21,119 nucleotides of DNA from Silvimonas sp. JCM 19000. GTDB lineage: Bacteria > Pseudomonadota > Gammaproteobacteria > Burkholderiales > Chitinibacteraceae. The position numbers were made by a program, and so were the translations under genes. A model generated the notes under the pieces. That model worked only from the letters and a program-made list of their open reading frames with translations, was not told the origin of the DNA and searched no databases. This document shows, piece by piece, positions 1-9,300 of the stretch (position 1 is its first letter; each line of letters opens with the position of its first letter). The stretch spans positions 1 through 21,119 of the forward strand of contig BBFD01000029.1 of assembly GCA_001313065.1 (NCBI GenBank). The letters run 5' to 3'.

Positions 1-832
1 CCACGCCCACCCCGACGCCTTCCGGCGGCTTGCCCGCGCATGTGGTGGGCGGCTACTGGCCGCGTTGGCTGAGCGATCCGGTGCGCATTGCCAACGTGAA
101 CGCCAACTACAACGTGATCTATCTGTTTGCCGCCACGCCCGTGGATGGGCAGCCGGGCAGCACGGGCGCGGTGGAATGGATTGCCCCTGAGAACGCCACC
201 GCCGCCGCCAATCTGGTGGCCGATATCGCCACGGTGCGTGCGCAAGGCCGCAAGGTGATCCTCAGCATAGGCGGGGCCAACGAGAACGTTACCTTTGAAA
301 CGCGCGCGCGCTCGCAGGCGTTTGTAAACAGCATCATCAGCATCTACAGCCAGTTGGGCGGTTTTGACGGGATTGATTGGGACAATTACGAGGCGTCCGA
401 CAACCCCAATACCAGCGAAATGGTGTGGATAGCCAGCAACTGAAAGCGCGTTGGCCGGGCTTTATCATCACCTCCGCACCCGCGCCGTGGAGTGCGGTGG
501 ACCAGACCTTCTGCCAGCAACTGCTGCAGGGCAACGCGCTGGATTATTGCGCGCCGCAGTACTACGACGGCCCCAACCTGGCGGACCCGAGCTATGTACA
601 AAGCAATATCGCAACCTGGATGACGTTGCTGGGCCCCAGCCATGTGGTGGTCGGCTTTGGCGTAAACCCGGGCGTGACCAACTATATGAGCATCGGCCAG
701 GCCACCAGCACGTGGAATGCCATCAAGGCGGCGTATCCAGCCACCTTGGGTGTGTTCGATTGGCAGATTGATACCGATTACGCGCAGGGCTGGCCGTTTG
801 CCAATCAGATGAAGCCGCTGGTTAATCCGTAA
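1..832 (+). CDS. GH18 chitinase, catalytic domain (5' end outside window, one frameshift)
   Basis: This is a glycoside hydrolase family 18 chitinase, expected to be secreted and to cleave beta-1,4 links in chitin. The first codons read as a Thr-Pro linker (TPTPTPSGG), so an N-terminal part, perhaps a signal peptide and a chitin-binding module, lies upstream of the window. The catalytic domain opens with HVVGGYWPRW. It contains the beta-3 strand KVILSIGG, the acidic motif FDGIDWDNYE near 364-393, the substrate-binding QYYDG, and the late FDWQID strand that usually carries the conserved Trp. The frame breaks near 420-430. Restoring one G (GGTGTGG to GGTGGTGG) joins TSEMV to QQLKARWPGF. The motif is odd: GH18 normally has DxxDxDxE, but here the Glu is one residue later. 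The stop is followed by a strong terminator. The family is clear; substrate and activity are inferred. Confidence 0.9.
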
Positions 833-863
833 TCGCCCCGGCGTAAAGCGGTCCCTGTAATGC

Positions 864-891
864 AAAACACCCGGCTCTGGCCGGGTGTTTT
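864..891 (+). terminator. Rho-independent terminator after the chitinase
   Basis: A 12-bp perfect stem (AAAACACCCGGC / GCCGGGTGTTTT) with a TCTG loop begins 31 bases after the chitinase stop. It is flanked by A's on the left and T's on the right, so it can work in both directions and also back up the convergent MFS gene. Confidence 0.9.
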
Positions 892-915
892 ATTTGCGTA
901 TGTAACTACCAAAAT

Positions 916-953
916 CCCGCTATTTAAGCGAGCTAACCCGCATAAATAGCAGG
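916..953 (-). terminator. Terminator after the MFS transporter gene
   Basis: The inverted repeat CCCGCTATTTA (916-926) / TAAATAGCAGG (943-953) has one wobble pair. On the minus strand it is followed by a short T stretch (GATTTTGG). It lies 11 bases beyond the MFS stop codon, and a small inner GCG/CGC stem is possible. Confidence 0.65.
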
Positions 954-964
954 AAAAAAGCGTT

Positions 965-2206
965 TTACGCGGTCTGCAGCGTGCGCCGTTCCAGGCCAAA
1001 CGACCACAGCACCACGACGATTCCCAGCACGGCCAGGATGGCGCCCACCCAGCCAGTCGAGGTCCAGCCCAGACCCGCCGCAATCGCCATGCCGCCCAGC
1101 CACGCGCCCAACGCATTGGCGATATTGAAGGCGCTGTGGTTCAGCGCCGCCGCCAGCGATTGCGCGTCGCCCGCCACGTCCATCAAGCGCGACTGAAAGG
1201 CCGGATTGCAAGCCGAGGCCACGCCGATGCCAAACAGCACCGGCAACACCGCCCACAGATGCGGTGCGGCCAGCACAAACACCAGCAGCATCAGCACGGT
1301 AAAGCCGTACCAGCCGAGCATTGTGCGTTCCAGCCAGCGATCAGCAAACCAGCCGCAAGCGATATTGCCGACGATCATGCCGACGCCGAGCAAGCCCAGC
1401 GCAAACGGCACATGCTGCGCGTTCATGCCGGTGACCTGGGTCAGCGTGGAGCCACATAGCTGTACACCGAAAAGATGCCGCCAAAGCCGATGGCGCAGGC
1501 CAGCAGCGTCAACAATACTTGTGGACGTTTGAACGCGCCCAGTTCGGTCAGCGGACTGGCTTTTTTTGCGCCATCGGCAGCGGCGGCACGGTGTACGCAA
1601 TCATGCCTGCGGTAAACAAGGCGATCAGGGCCACACCGGCAAAGCACGCCTGCCAACCGAGCGCCTGGCCCAGCCAGGTGGCGGCGGGCACGCCGATGAC
1701 GTTGGCCACGCTCAAGCCCAACATCACTTTGCCGATGGCCGCACCGCGTTTATGTGGCGGCACCAGCGCGGCGGCGGCGAGGGCGGCCAGGCCAAAATAA
1801 GCGCCATGCGGCAAGCCCGCCACAAAGCGGCTCACCAGCATCAGCCGTAGTGATGCAGCAAGGCGGTGGCGCCATTGCCCACGGCGTACAACAACATCAG
1901 CACAATCAGCAAAGCGCGGCGCGGCATACGCGCCAGCAGGATGGTGATCAGCGGCGCGCCCACCACTACGCCCAGCGCGTAGGCGCTGATCATGTGGCCC
2001 GCTTCGGGAATGGTTACGTGCAGATCGCTGGCGACTTCGGGAAGGATGCCCATGGCGGCGAATTCGGCGGTACCAATGGCAAAGCCGCCCACCGCCAATG
2101 CCAGCTCGGCAAACGCCAGACCATGCGGTGGCTGGACCAGAGCGGTCGGGGTGTGGGTGGGGTCGGTGGCAAGCTCATGATCAAGGGGGTCAATCTTCGA
2201 TTCCAT
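965..2206 (-). CDS. MFS transporter, DHA1 family (AraJ/YdhP-like), three frameshifts
   Basis: This is an inner-membrane major facilitator of about 414 residues after restoration, the usual length for a 12-helix permease. A 30-residue polar N-terminus precedes helix 1 (GGFAIGTAEFAAMGILPEV), a sequence typical of AraJ/YdhP-type drug or sugar exporters. The loop 2-3 motif is ILLARMPRR, and VAGLPHGAYFGLAALAAA lies further on. The reading frame breaks three times. Near 1841, GGCTG should be GGCCTG. The T run at 1561-1567 is one base short. Near 1456, GCTCC should be GCCTCC, giving SYVASTLTQVTGM. The ATG at 2206 is chosen because it opens the conserved frame; a TTG lies just before it. The substrate cannot be read from the sequence. 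It could be a functional gene with sequencing errors or a true pseudogene; I favour the first. Confidence 0.88.
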
Positions 2207-2396
2207 CAAATGTCTCGTGGATGTGCTGACGGGGAAGGGCGTTGCGCAAGTGTTGTGGCGCTCGGTTGCAACCGGGCGCAGGCCTTGGCTAACGCGTCAT
2301 CAGCGGCGGGGTCAGTGGATATGCGGACGGTATCATGCGAGGCCACTTTTTTTGCGCAGCGCAGCACGCGTTTTTTTTGCCGCGGGGGCGATCAGT

Positions 2397-3233
2397 TCAG
2401 GGCTGGGGATCACCCAGTCTGGCGCGCTGGGATTGCAACTGAGCGATGGCGGCGTGGGCGGCGGGCGTATCGATGCGCCCCAAGGTTTCAAGCAATGGCG
2501 CAATCCAGCGTACGGTGCGCGGCTTGATGCACAGGTCGATCAATTGCGCGACGGCGCTGGTGTGGGCCAGTTGTTCGGGCCGCACAAATTGCAGATCAGC
2601 TTGTTGCGGCAACCATGCTGAGGCATTGCCACCGTGCATGCGATGGCGCAGCAGTGGCTGCTCTATAAACGCGCGTTGTTGCAGCGCCGTGCCCAAAAAA
2701 AAGCAAACCAGAAATCATGCGGCATTTGCGCCGCCGGGTCGGGCCAGCCGTGTTGCGCAATAAATTCGGCGCGCACCGCCAGGGCACAGCCTTTCAGGCA
2801 CACGGCCCGGTCCAGTCCCAGTTGCTGGAGATACGCAAAATAGGACGGAATGGCGGCGGGGCGTTCGGCGCTAAACCAGCTCAGATCATGCGTGAACACC
2901 TGCGCGGGCGACGTGGCCGCCAGCGCCTCGATCTGCGCAATTTTGTGCGGCAACCACACATCATCCTGATCGCAAAACAAGATCAGATCACCGCGCGCCT
3001 GGCCCGCTGCAGCGGCAAAGTTATGCGCGTAGCCCACACGTTGCGCCTGGCGAAAGTAATGCACGGTAAACGGCAGCGCCACGCTTTTGGCGGTGTCGAG
3101 ACTGCGTCGCTGGAGGCGTCATCCGCGATGATCAATTCATCAGGCAGCCGCGTTTGCTGCGCCAGGCTGGCCAGTTGCTCGGGCAGGAAGGCCGCGCGTG
3201 GTAGGTGGCCAGTACCACGCAAATCCGCGTCAT
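2397..3233 (-). CDS. Glycosyltransferase family 2 (rhamnosyltransferase-like), three frameshifts
   Basis: A GT-A fold transferase of about 279 residues after restoration, probably adding a sugar to a surface glycan. The N-terminus MTRICVVLATYH leads to FLPEQLASLAQQT and the nucleotide-binding ELIIADDASSD. Then come the acceptor loop RVGYAHNFAAAAGQARG, the metal-binding FCDQDDVWLP (DQDD is the GT2 DxD motif) and, late, HRMHGGNASAW, which matches the HGGN found in rhamnosyltransferase-type GT2 enzymes. The frame breaks near 3207 (CACGCGCGG for CACGGCGCGG), near 3103, and at the A8 run 2695-2702, where nine bases restore FFLGTALQQR. ATG at 3233 is chosen because the first beta strand begins three residues later. 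It is divergent from the gene at 3298. Family assignment is firm; donor and acceptor are unknown. Confidence 0.85.
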
Positions 3234-3297
3234 ATTGCGTCGCCAGCCGCTATGCTGTTGGCATTAGCCGCCCAATCCACCGTGTGTAATCACCCCC

Positions 3298-4126
3298 ATG
3301 ACTGTGCCGCAGCCCCCTTTGCCCGATCAGCGCGCCGGTGGCGTGTTTTTTTTCGCATATCGATACCCCGCGCGTGCGCGCGCATTTTGCGCGGCTGGCC
3401 GCCGAGAGTGCGCCGTGGGTGCAATGGCGGCTGGTGTTTAATCGCAGCCGCTTTATCGATCTGGACAGCGATCTGGCCATCGCCGACCCGGCCACGGTAT
3501 TGCCACAGCGCCATGCGCAAATGCTGCGCAACGACGGCGTGCAGCGCGGTTTGCTCGATGCCGCCATGCTGCCGTGTTTGCTGGCGCTGCCGCAGCCGCA
3601 GGTGTGGTTTATGGAATACGACGTCGATTTCGCCGGCAACTGGGCTGATCTGTTCAGCCAGTACCATGCCGAGCCCGCTGATTTGCTGAGCTCGTCGTTG
3701 CGTCCGCGGGATCGTGATATCGAGTGGTTTCATTGGCAGCAAGCCAGCGCGCCCGCTGCGGTAGACCCGCATTTGTTCTGCCGTGGTTTTCATCCGCTGA
3801 TTCGCGTTTCCAGAACCCTGGCGCTGGCCTACCAGCACGCCGTGGCCGACCCGGCCTGGGCGGGGCATTACGAATTCATTCTGCCCACCGTGGCCGCCGT
3901 GTGCGGCTTGCGCACGCTGGATCTGGCGCGGCGGCCCGGACAGCGGCTGGCGCGCAATTATCTGAATACGCCCAGCGAACCCTTTCTCGCACCCGGCACT
4001 TATGTGTGGCGGCCGGCGCGGCCCGCGTATTTTCATGAAGACCCGGCCAGTTTTGAATTGCCCAATCTGCTGTATCACCCGATCAAAACCGACAACGCAG
4101 CGTGGGGACGGCGCGACGACGAATGA
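3298..4126 (+). CDS. Unrecognised conserved-looking protein, possible glycosyltransferase
   Basis: I do not recognise this family. After removing one T from the T8 run 3346-3353 the frame is open from ATG 3298, giving about 275 residues. It starts MTVPQPPLPDQRAGGVFFSH. No signal peptide or membrane segment is visible. Notable features are VWFMEYDVDFAGNWADLF (an acidic E-Y-D-V-D cluster that could act like a DxD metal/nucleotide site), a Trp/His stretch IEWFHWQQ, and YFHEDPASFELPNL near the C-terminus. It lies between glycosyltransferase genes, ends 18 bases from the convergent GT1 gene, and starts 64 bases from the divergent GT2 gene. No Shine-Dalgarno is visible before the ATG, so a start at GTG 3338, beyond the indel, is an alternative. 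The glycan-related role is inferred only from neighbours and the acidic cluster. Confidence 0.72.
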
Positions 4127-4144
4127 TGCAGCCGACGCGCTCAT

Positions 4145-5313
4145 TCAAGCGGCCTCGGCGCACGCCGTGTTGAGCACCGCCAGCATCTGCTGCAGCGCAA
4201 ATTCATCGCGCCATTCGGCGTAGCGCGTGGCCACTTGTTGTGCGGCGGCGCGATATTGCGGCGACATCAGCAGCGTAAACAGCACGTGTTCAAAGCTGCT
4301 TTCGATATGAGTGGGAAACACGCCCAGCCCCGCGCCAGCGACGGCCACACGTTCGGTCACCAGCAGTTGTTCCATATGCTGCGGCAACATCAGCAGCGGT
4401 ACACCGGCGCGCAAGGCATTCAGCGCGGTGCCGTGGCCGCCGTGGCTGATGATCAGATCGCAGCGCGGCAATAAGGCTCCAGCTGCACCGGCTGCGGGTA
4501 GATGCGCAATTCCGGAAACTGCGCCGCCTGCGCCAGCGCAATGCCGGGCACGACGGCGATCACTTCGGCTTCGCTATTGACCAGGCCTTCCAGCACCGTG
4601 CCCAGCCAGTCCCCGCTTTGCAGATACACCAGGATGTGGGTTTTGTCGGTATGCCATTGCACCGCCTGGCCTGCGGGCGGCTGCGGCATGCCACCGAGAA
4701 ACAGCGCGCCAGCGGGGCGCACCGTGGCGTAATGGTCGAGTTCGGGTAGCGATAACAAGCGGGTATGGTCGGCTTGCAAGGCGGTGGACAAGGGCATTTC
4801 GCAGACGCTGGCCACGGCGTGCTCCACCGCCGCCTGGGTGTGTTGCCGTGCCTCGATATCGCTATCCCAGGCGCGGTAGCACGGTGCGGGCATCAGGCTG
4901 GGCGGGATGGCAAAGCCGGTGCCGATCTGCACGCTGCGTATGCCCGCCACGCGGCTGGCCATCAAGGCCGTCGGCGCATGGTCGATGACCACCACGTCGG
5001 GCTGCACCAGCCGATATAACTGCCGCCAGCCGCGCACCATGCCGCCGAGCAAATCCACATCGGTGGCGCCATTTAGCGCCAGCACGTCGGCATAGGTGGA
5101 CGGGTCGCGCCCCAGCGCGGGCACATCGTACGGATTGGGGCAGGCCACAAAGGGCACGCTACGCGGCGTTAGATAACGTTGTGCGCTGCGCATGGCGCGC
5201 AGGGCAAAGCTGATGTCATGGCCTTGCGCGCGCGCCGCCAAGGCAATCGGCAACAAGCGCCACAGATGGCCGTGGTTGTCGCCCAGTTCCCACGCAAACA
5301 GGATGCGGCTCAT
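4145..5313 (-). CDS. Glycosyltransferase family 1 (UGT/MGT-like), one frameshift
   Basis: A GT-B fold transferase of about 389 residues. The N-terminal domain starts MSRILFAWELGDNHGHLWRL, the acceptor-side Rossmann fold with a Gly/His loop, and continues with PDVVVIDHAPTALMASR. The C-terminal domain has THILVYLQSGDWLG and the sugar-nucleotide motif ISHGGHGTALNALRAGVP followed by LPQHMEQ, matching the HGGxGT...GVP...P...Q signature of UGT-like enzymes. The frame breaks near 4469, where GAGCC should be GAGGCC; restored, the protein reads LEALLPRCDLII. The ATG at 5313 overlaps the stop of the upstream GT2 gene as ATGA, so the two are probably translationally coupled. The acceptor could be a lipid, glycan or small molecule. 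Confidence 0.88.
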
Positions 5314-6145
5314 GATGTTTGCCGCGGTGTGAGGTTGTAGACCAGGCTGCGCTGCAGGCTGAAGCCTCAAAGGCGGGAAATTCGGGTTGTTCGCCCAGAT
5401 TGATAGACAGCGGTGCGTTAGCCGCCAGCGCTTGCTGCGCCAGGCCAAATATCGTGCGCATTTCTTCGGCGCTGAGCATGCGTTTATGCAGATCGATCAG
5501 ATCCAGCTTGATGGTCCGGTACAGCAGAAACAGTCGTCGATGCTGGTCCAGATCCTGGTCGGGATAGAAGCGCAGGCGCGCTGCGGTATCGTGGCGTATC
5601 GGCGCCAGCCAGGCGCCGTTAAACGTTTTGCGCGGCACGCCGATACGCAACAAGCGCGCGTACAGATCGGTGTCTTCACCGCCATAACCGCGGATCAATT
5701 CGTCGTAGCCGCCGGCGCGTTGCACGTCTTGCACGCGACACAACACGGTACCGCCGGTATCAAAATCAAAGGGATCTGGCCGGTAAAAGCCGGCCGGGTG
5801 CGGCTGTTGAGCAAACCAGCCCGCCAGCGCGCCGGTGACGCGAATATCGGCATCGATAAAACACACCCACTCGGTGCGGATATGGGGCAATGCGGCATTG
5901 CGCGCCCGTGCCAGGCAAAAGCTGTCGTCATCGCTAACGCGCACCACCGCTACTTGCGGATGGTGCGCCGCCACCCAGTCGCCCGCGCCATCGGGGCAGC
6001 CGTAGTCCACCACGATGACGGCGCAGTCGCGTTGCGCCAGCCACGTCGGCAGCGTGAGTTGCAAATGGCTGAGACGGCTTTGCACGTGGTTACAAAAGTC
6101 AGCAAGACCAGTTCCGCCGCAGGTTTTTTGCAATGCTCCCAGCAT
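5310..6145 (-). CDS. Glycosyltransferase family 2 with galactosyltransferase-like C-terminal part
   Basis: A GT-A transferase of about 278 residues after restoration. Visible parts are the N-terminal VLLTFVTTCK, the donor-binding VIVVDYGCPDG, the acidic WVCFIDADIRVTG (DAD motif), and AGGYDELIRGYGGEDTDLYAR, which matches the GGEDxDL motif of the glycosyltransferase 2/7 C-terminal domain. Three indels break the frame: an extra A near 6123-6129, a missing A near 6083, and a missing G near 5365 (GAGGCTTC for GAGGGCTTC). Fixing the last gives the natural C-terminus SLVYNLTPRQTS, whose TGA overlaps the start of the GT1 gene. ATG 6145 is chosen because it enters the conserved frame after the first repair; no strong ribosome binding site is seen. 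This is the first gene of a two-gene operon. Confidence 0.85.
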
Positions 6146-6284
6146 AGTTGAGGCCGTCTGCTTTGCCGCGTCAGCCAGAGCAGGCTAAGGGCGTCGGCCT
6201 TGACCTACAGCCCTGTCAGACCCCGACAAACGTCACCGTGGCGCGGTTTGCCGCCTCTATATTGGGTGAGCAGAACAATTATCA

Positions 6285-6297
6285 GATCGTAACGATC
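6285..6297. promoter_or_regulatory. Small palindrome upstream of the large autotransporter
   Basis: GATCGT-A-ACGATC is a perfect 6+1+6 inverted repeat in the 239-base gap between the divergent GT2 and autotransporter genes. Its position would suit an operator, but its size also allows chance. No convincing -35/-10 pair was found in this gap. Confidence 0.2.
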
Positions 6298-6369
6298 ATC
6301 CCGGCCGGACCCTGCTCTACGCGGGGCCGTGTTGCTTGCTTTGGGCGCAAATCTTTCCGCTTAGTCCGC

Positions 6370-6375
6370 AAGAGG
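6370..6375 (+). promoter_or_regulatory. Ribosome binding site fixing the autotransporter start
   Basis: AAGAGG lies nine bases before ATG 6385. It supports that ATG as the true start even though the signal-peptide frame is only reached after adding one A to the A7 run at 6393-6399. Confidence 0.7.
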
Positions 6376-6384
6376 CGCTTACTC

Positions 6385-9300
6385 ATGTCTACAAAAAAAC
6401 CCGCCAACCCAGGCCCTCCCAACTGGCCCTCGCCATTTCCGCCGCGTGCTTTGGTCTAGCAGGCGCACAAGCATTAGCCACCTGCACCACCGCCGTTAAT
6501 TCCGGCACCGGTTGCGAAGTGGATAGCGGCGAAGCCGTGGTTATCAGCCAGGGGGGCGGCTGGTATAGCGATGCGCCGCTGGTGCACGTCGCCAACGGCA
6601 TTACCGCCGCCAGCATTGATAACAACGGCGGTTTGCTGAATGCACTGAGCAACGCCCTGGTGGTGAATGGCACGGTCACCGGCCATATCACCAGCAGCAG
6701 CACGGGCCAGATTACGGCGTTCAGCGATGGCATCTTGCTGGATGGTGGCCATGCGGGCTCCGTCAATAACGCGGGCTCGATCAGCGTGGGTGGCGTCGGC
6801 ATCCGCGTGATTAACGGGGGCGGGGTGAACGCCGACGGCATCAACAATACCGGCACCATCGGTACCACCGGCCTGGGGATTGAAGTCACCGGCACCCAGG
6901 TCGTCGGCGGTATCTACAACAACGGCACCATGGTCAACAGCTACGGCGGCCAGACTTCGGATGGCGGCGGTATCAGCGTTACCAGCGGCGTGATTACCGG
7001 CAGTATTGTTAACGACGCCCAGGGCAGCATTACGCGTGGTCAGGGCGTGGCAGTCAGCGTCGCCAATAGCAGTACGGTAACGGGCACCATTACCAACTCG
7101 GGCCATATCGTGGCCAGTGGGGCGACGCAGCCCAACGCATCCAGCGGCATCGGGCTGGATGGCAGTATTTCGGGGGCGGGCATCGTCAACAACGGCACCA
7201 TCGATGCCGCCGGTGACGGCATCCTGGTGAGCAATGGCGCCACCATCCAGGGCGGCGGCATCAGTACCGGACCCAGTTCCATCATTAACGCCAACGGGCT
7301 GGGCATTAACGTTGCCGGGTCGGCGGTAACCGGCGACGTCAAGAATGGCGGGCAGATTAATGTGGGCGCGGCCAGCTACGGCGGTGGCATCGGCATCAGC
7401 ACGTCGATCATTAACGGCAACCTGATCAATACCGGCACCGTTAACAGCACCCCGGGCGGCAGCAATTCGGCCCTGGGTAATGGCGTGGCCGTGGTTAACA
7501 GTACGGTGACGGGCGCGGTGCGCAATGATCTGGGTGGCACGCTGAACAGCGATAGCGATTCGGGCATCAGCATTACCGGCAGCAGCCAGGTGGGCAGCAT
7601 CAGCAACGCGGGCACTGTCAATGCGCTGGGCGGCAATAGCTATACGGCCGCCTACGGCATCCGGGTGGATAACAGCGCAGTGGCCGCGGGCATCAGCAAT
7701 AGCGGCGCGATCACCTCCGCCATGGCGGGCATCGAGCTGAATGCCGCCACGGTGTCAGCAGGCGGGATTACCGTGGCCCAAGGCGGCGAGATTGCCAGCT
7801 CGGGCTCCGCGATTGATGTGGTCAACAACTCGAACGTAAGCGGCGACATCAGCAACGCGGGCAATCTGCACAGCAATGTGGGCGACTACGGCGGCAACAT
7901 CAATATTGATACGTCCAACGTGCACGGCGCGGTGCTGAATACCGGCGGCACCATCAATACGCCGGACCTGAACGCCATCAATATTGCGAGCGCCACGGTC
8001 GATGGCCAGGTGGGTTCCAGCAGCGGCACGCTGACCGCGGCGGTGGGCACCGGCATTAACGTCAACAACAGCACCGTGGGTAACGGCGTCATCAACAACG
8101 GCACCATCAACACCGGCGGCAATAGCGGCATCGTCATCGCCAACAACAGCCACATTCTGGCGGGCGGCATCAACCTGGGCAGCGCCAGCGCCATCAATGC
8201 CAATGGCTACGGTTTGCAGTTGACCGGCAGCACGGTGGTGGGCGATGTCATCAACGCGGGCCATATCAACCGCGTTAACGGCGATGTGGATGGGGCGGCT
8301 TCAGCATCGATACCACCTCGACCGTAACCGGCAATGTATTGAACAGCGGCACCATCAATGCCGCCGGTGACGCGCTGGCGCTGAACCATTCCACCGTCAA
8401 CGGCAATGTCACCAACAGCGGCACGCTGGATGCCATCAATAACAGCGGCATCAATCTGGACCAGGGCACCGTGACCGGCGCGCTGGTGAACAGCGGCACC
8501 GTCAACGCGCACGGTGCGGGCAACGCCCAGGTGGCTTATGGCATTTATGTGCACGACGGCAGCAGCATCGCCCAAGGCATCAGCAATAGCGGCACGCTCA
8601 ACACCGGCTCGGAAGGTATTTATCTGGATGGCGGCGTGATTGGCGCGGGCGGCATCCACAACACCGCCAGCGGCCAGATCAAGGCGGATTCGCTGGGTAT
8701 CGACGTCAACAGCAATGCCAACGTGACGGGCGATATCAATAACGAAGGCCTGGTGACCTTTGGCTCGGCCGGGTATGGCGGCGGTATCTTTGTGGGCGGC
8801 GGCAGTACTGTTACCGGCAATCTGCTCAACAGCGGCCAGGTGGTGGCCACGCAAGCGTCGGCCATCGAAGTAAGCAGCTCCAGCGTGACTGGCCAGATCA
8901 GCAACTCGGGATCGCTGCAAGGCGGCGGGGAAGGCGGCCGTGGCATTGATCTGCATGGCGGCAGCACGGCGGCTGCGATTATCAACACCAGCACCGGTCA
9001 TATCGCTGGCGATGCAGGCGGCATCGACATTAACGACGCCACGCTGGCAGGCGGCGTGCAGAATGCCGGCAGCGTGAGCGGCCCGACCGCGTTGTCGGTC
9101 AACGGCGCGGCCACTATCGGCACCGGCATCAGCAATACCGGTAGCCTGACCGGCGATGATACCGGCGTGTATTTCCGTAACTCGACGCTGAATGGCGATC
9201 TGAGCAGCAGCGGCAACAGCGCCAGCATCAGCGGCGACAGCTACGGCGTGCGCTTGATCGACGCCACCATCAACGGCAGTGTGATCAGCTCTGGCCAGAT

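Noticed and set aside
2340..2380. T7-T8 tracts between the MFS and GT2 genes as terminators
   Set aside because: No plus-strand gene ends there and no good stem precedes either tract.
1754..2527. 257-residue plus-strand ORF
   Set aside because: Antisense to the MFS gene, with low-complexity Gly/Arg/His composition and no domain.
6393..6399. Homopolymer in the autotransporter signal peptide as a phase-variation switch
   Set aside because: Similar run errors hit the MFS, chemoreceptor and ATPase genes and are joined by collapsed G/C doublets, so sequence error is the simpler explanation.
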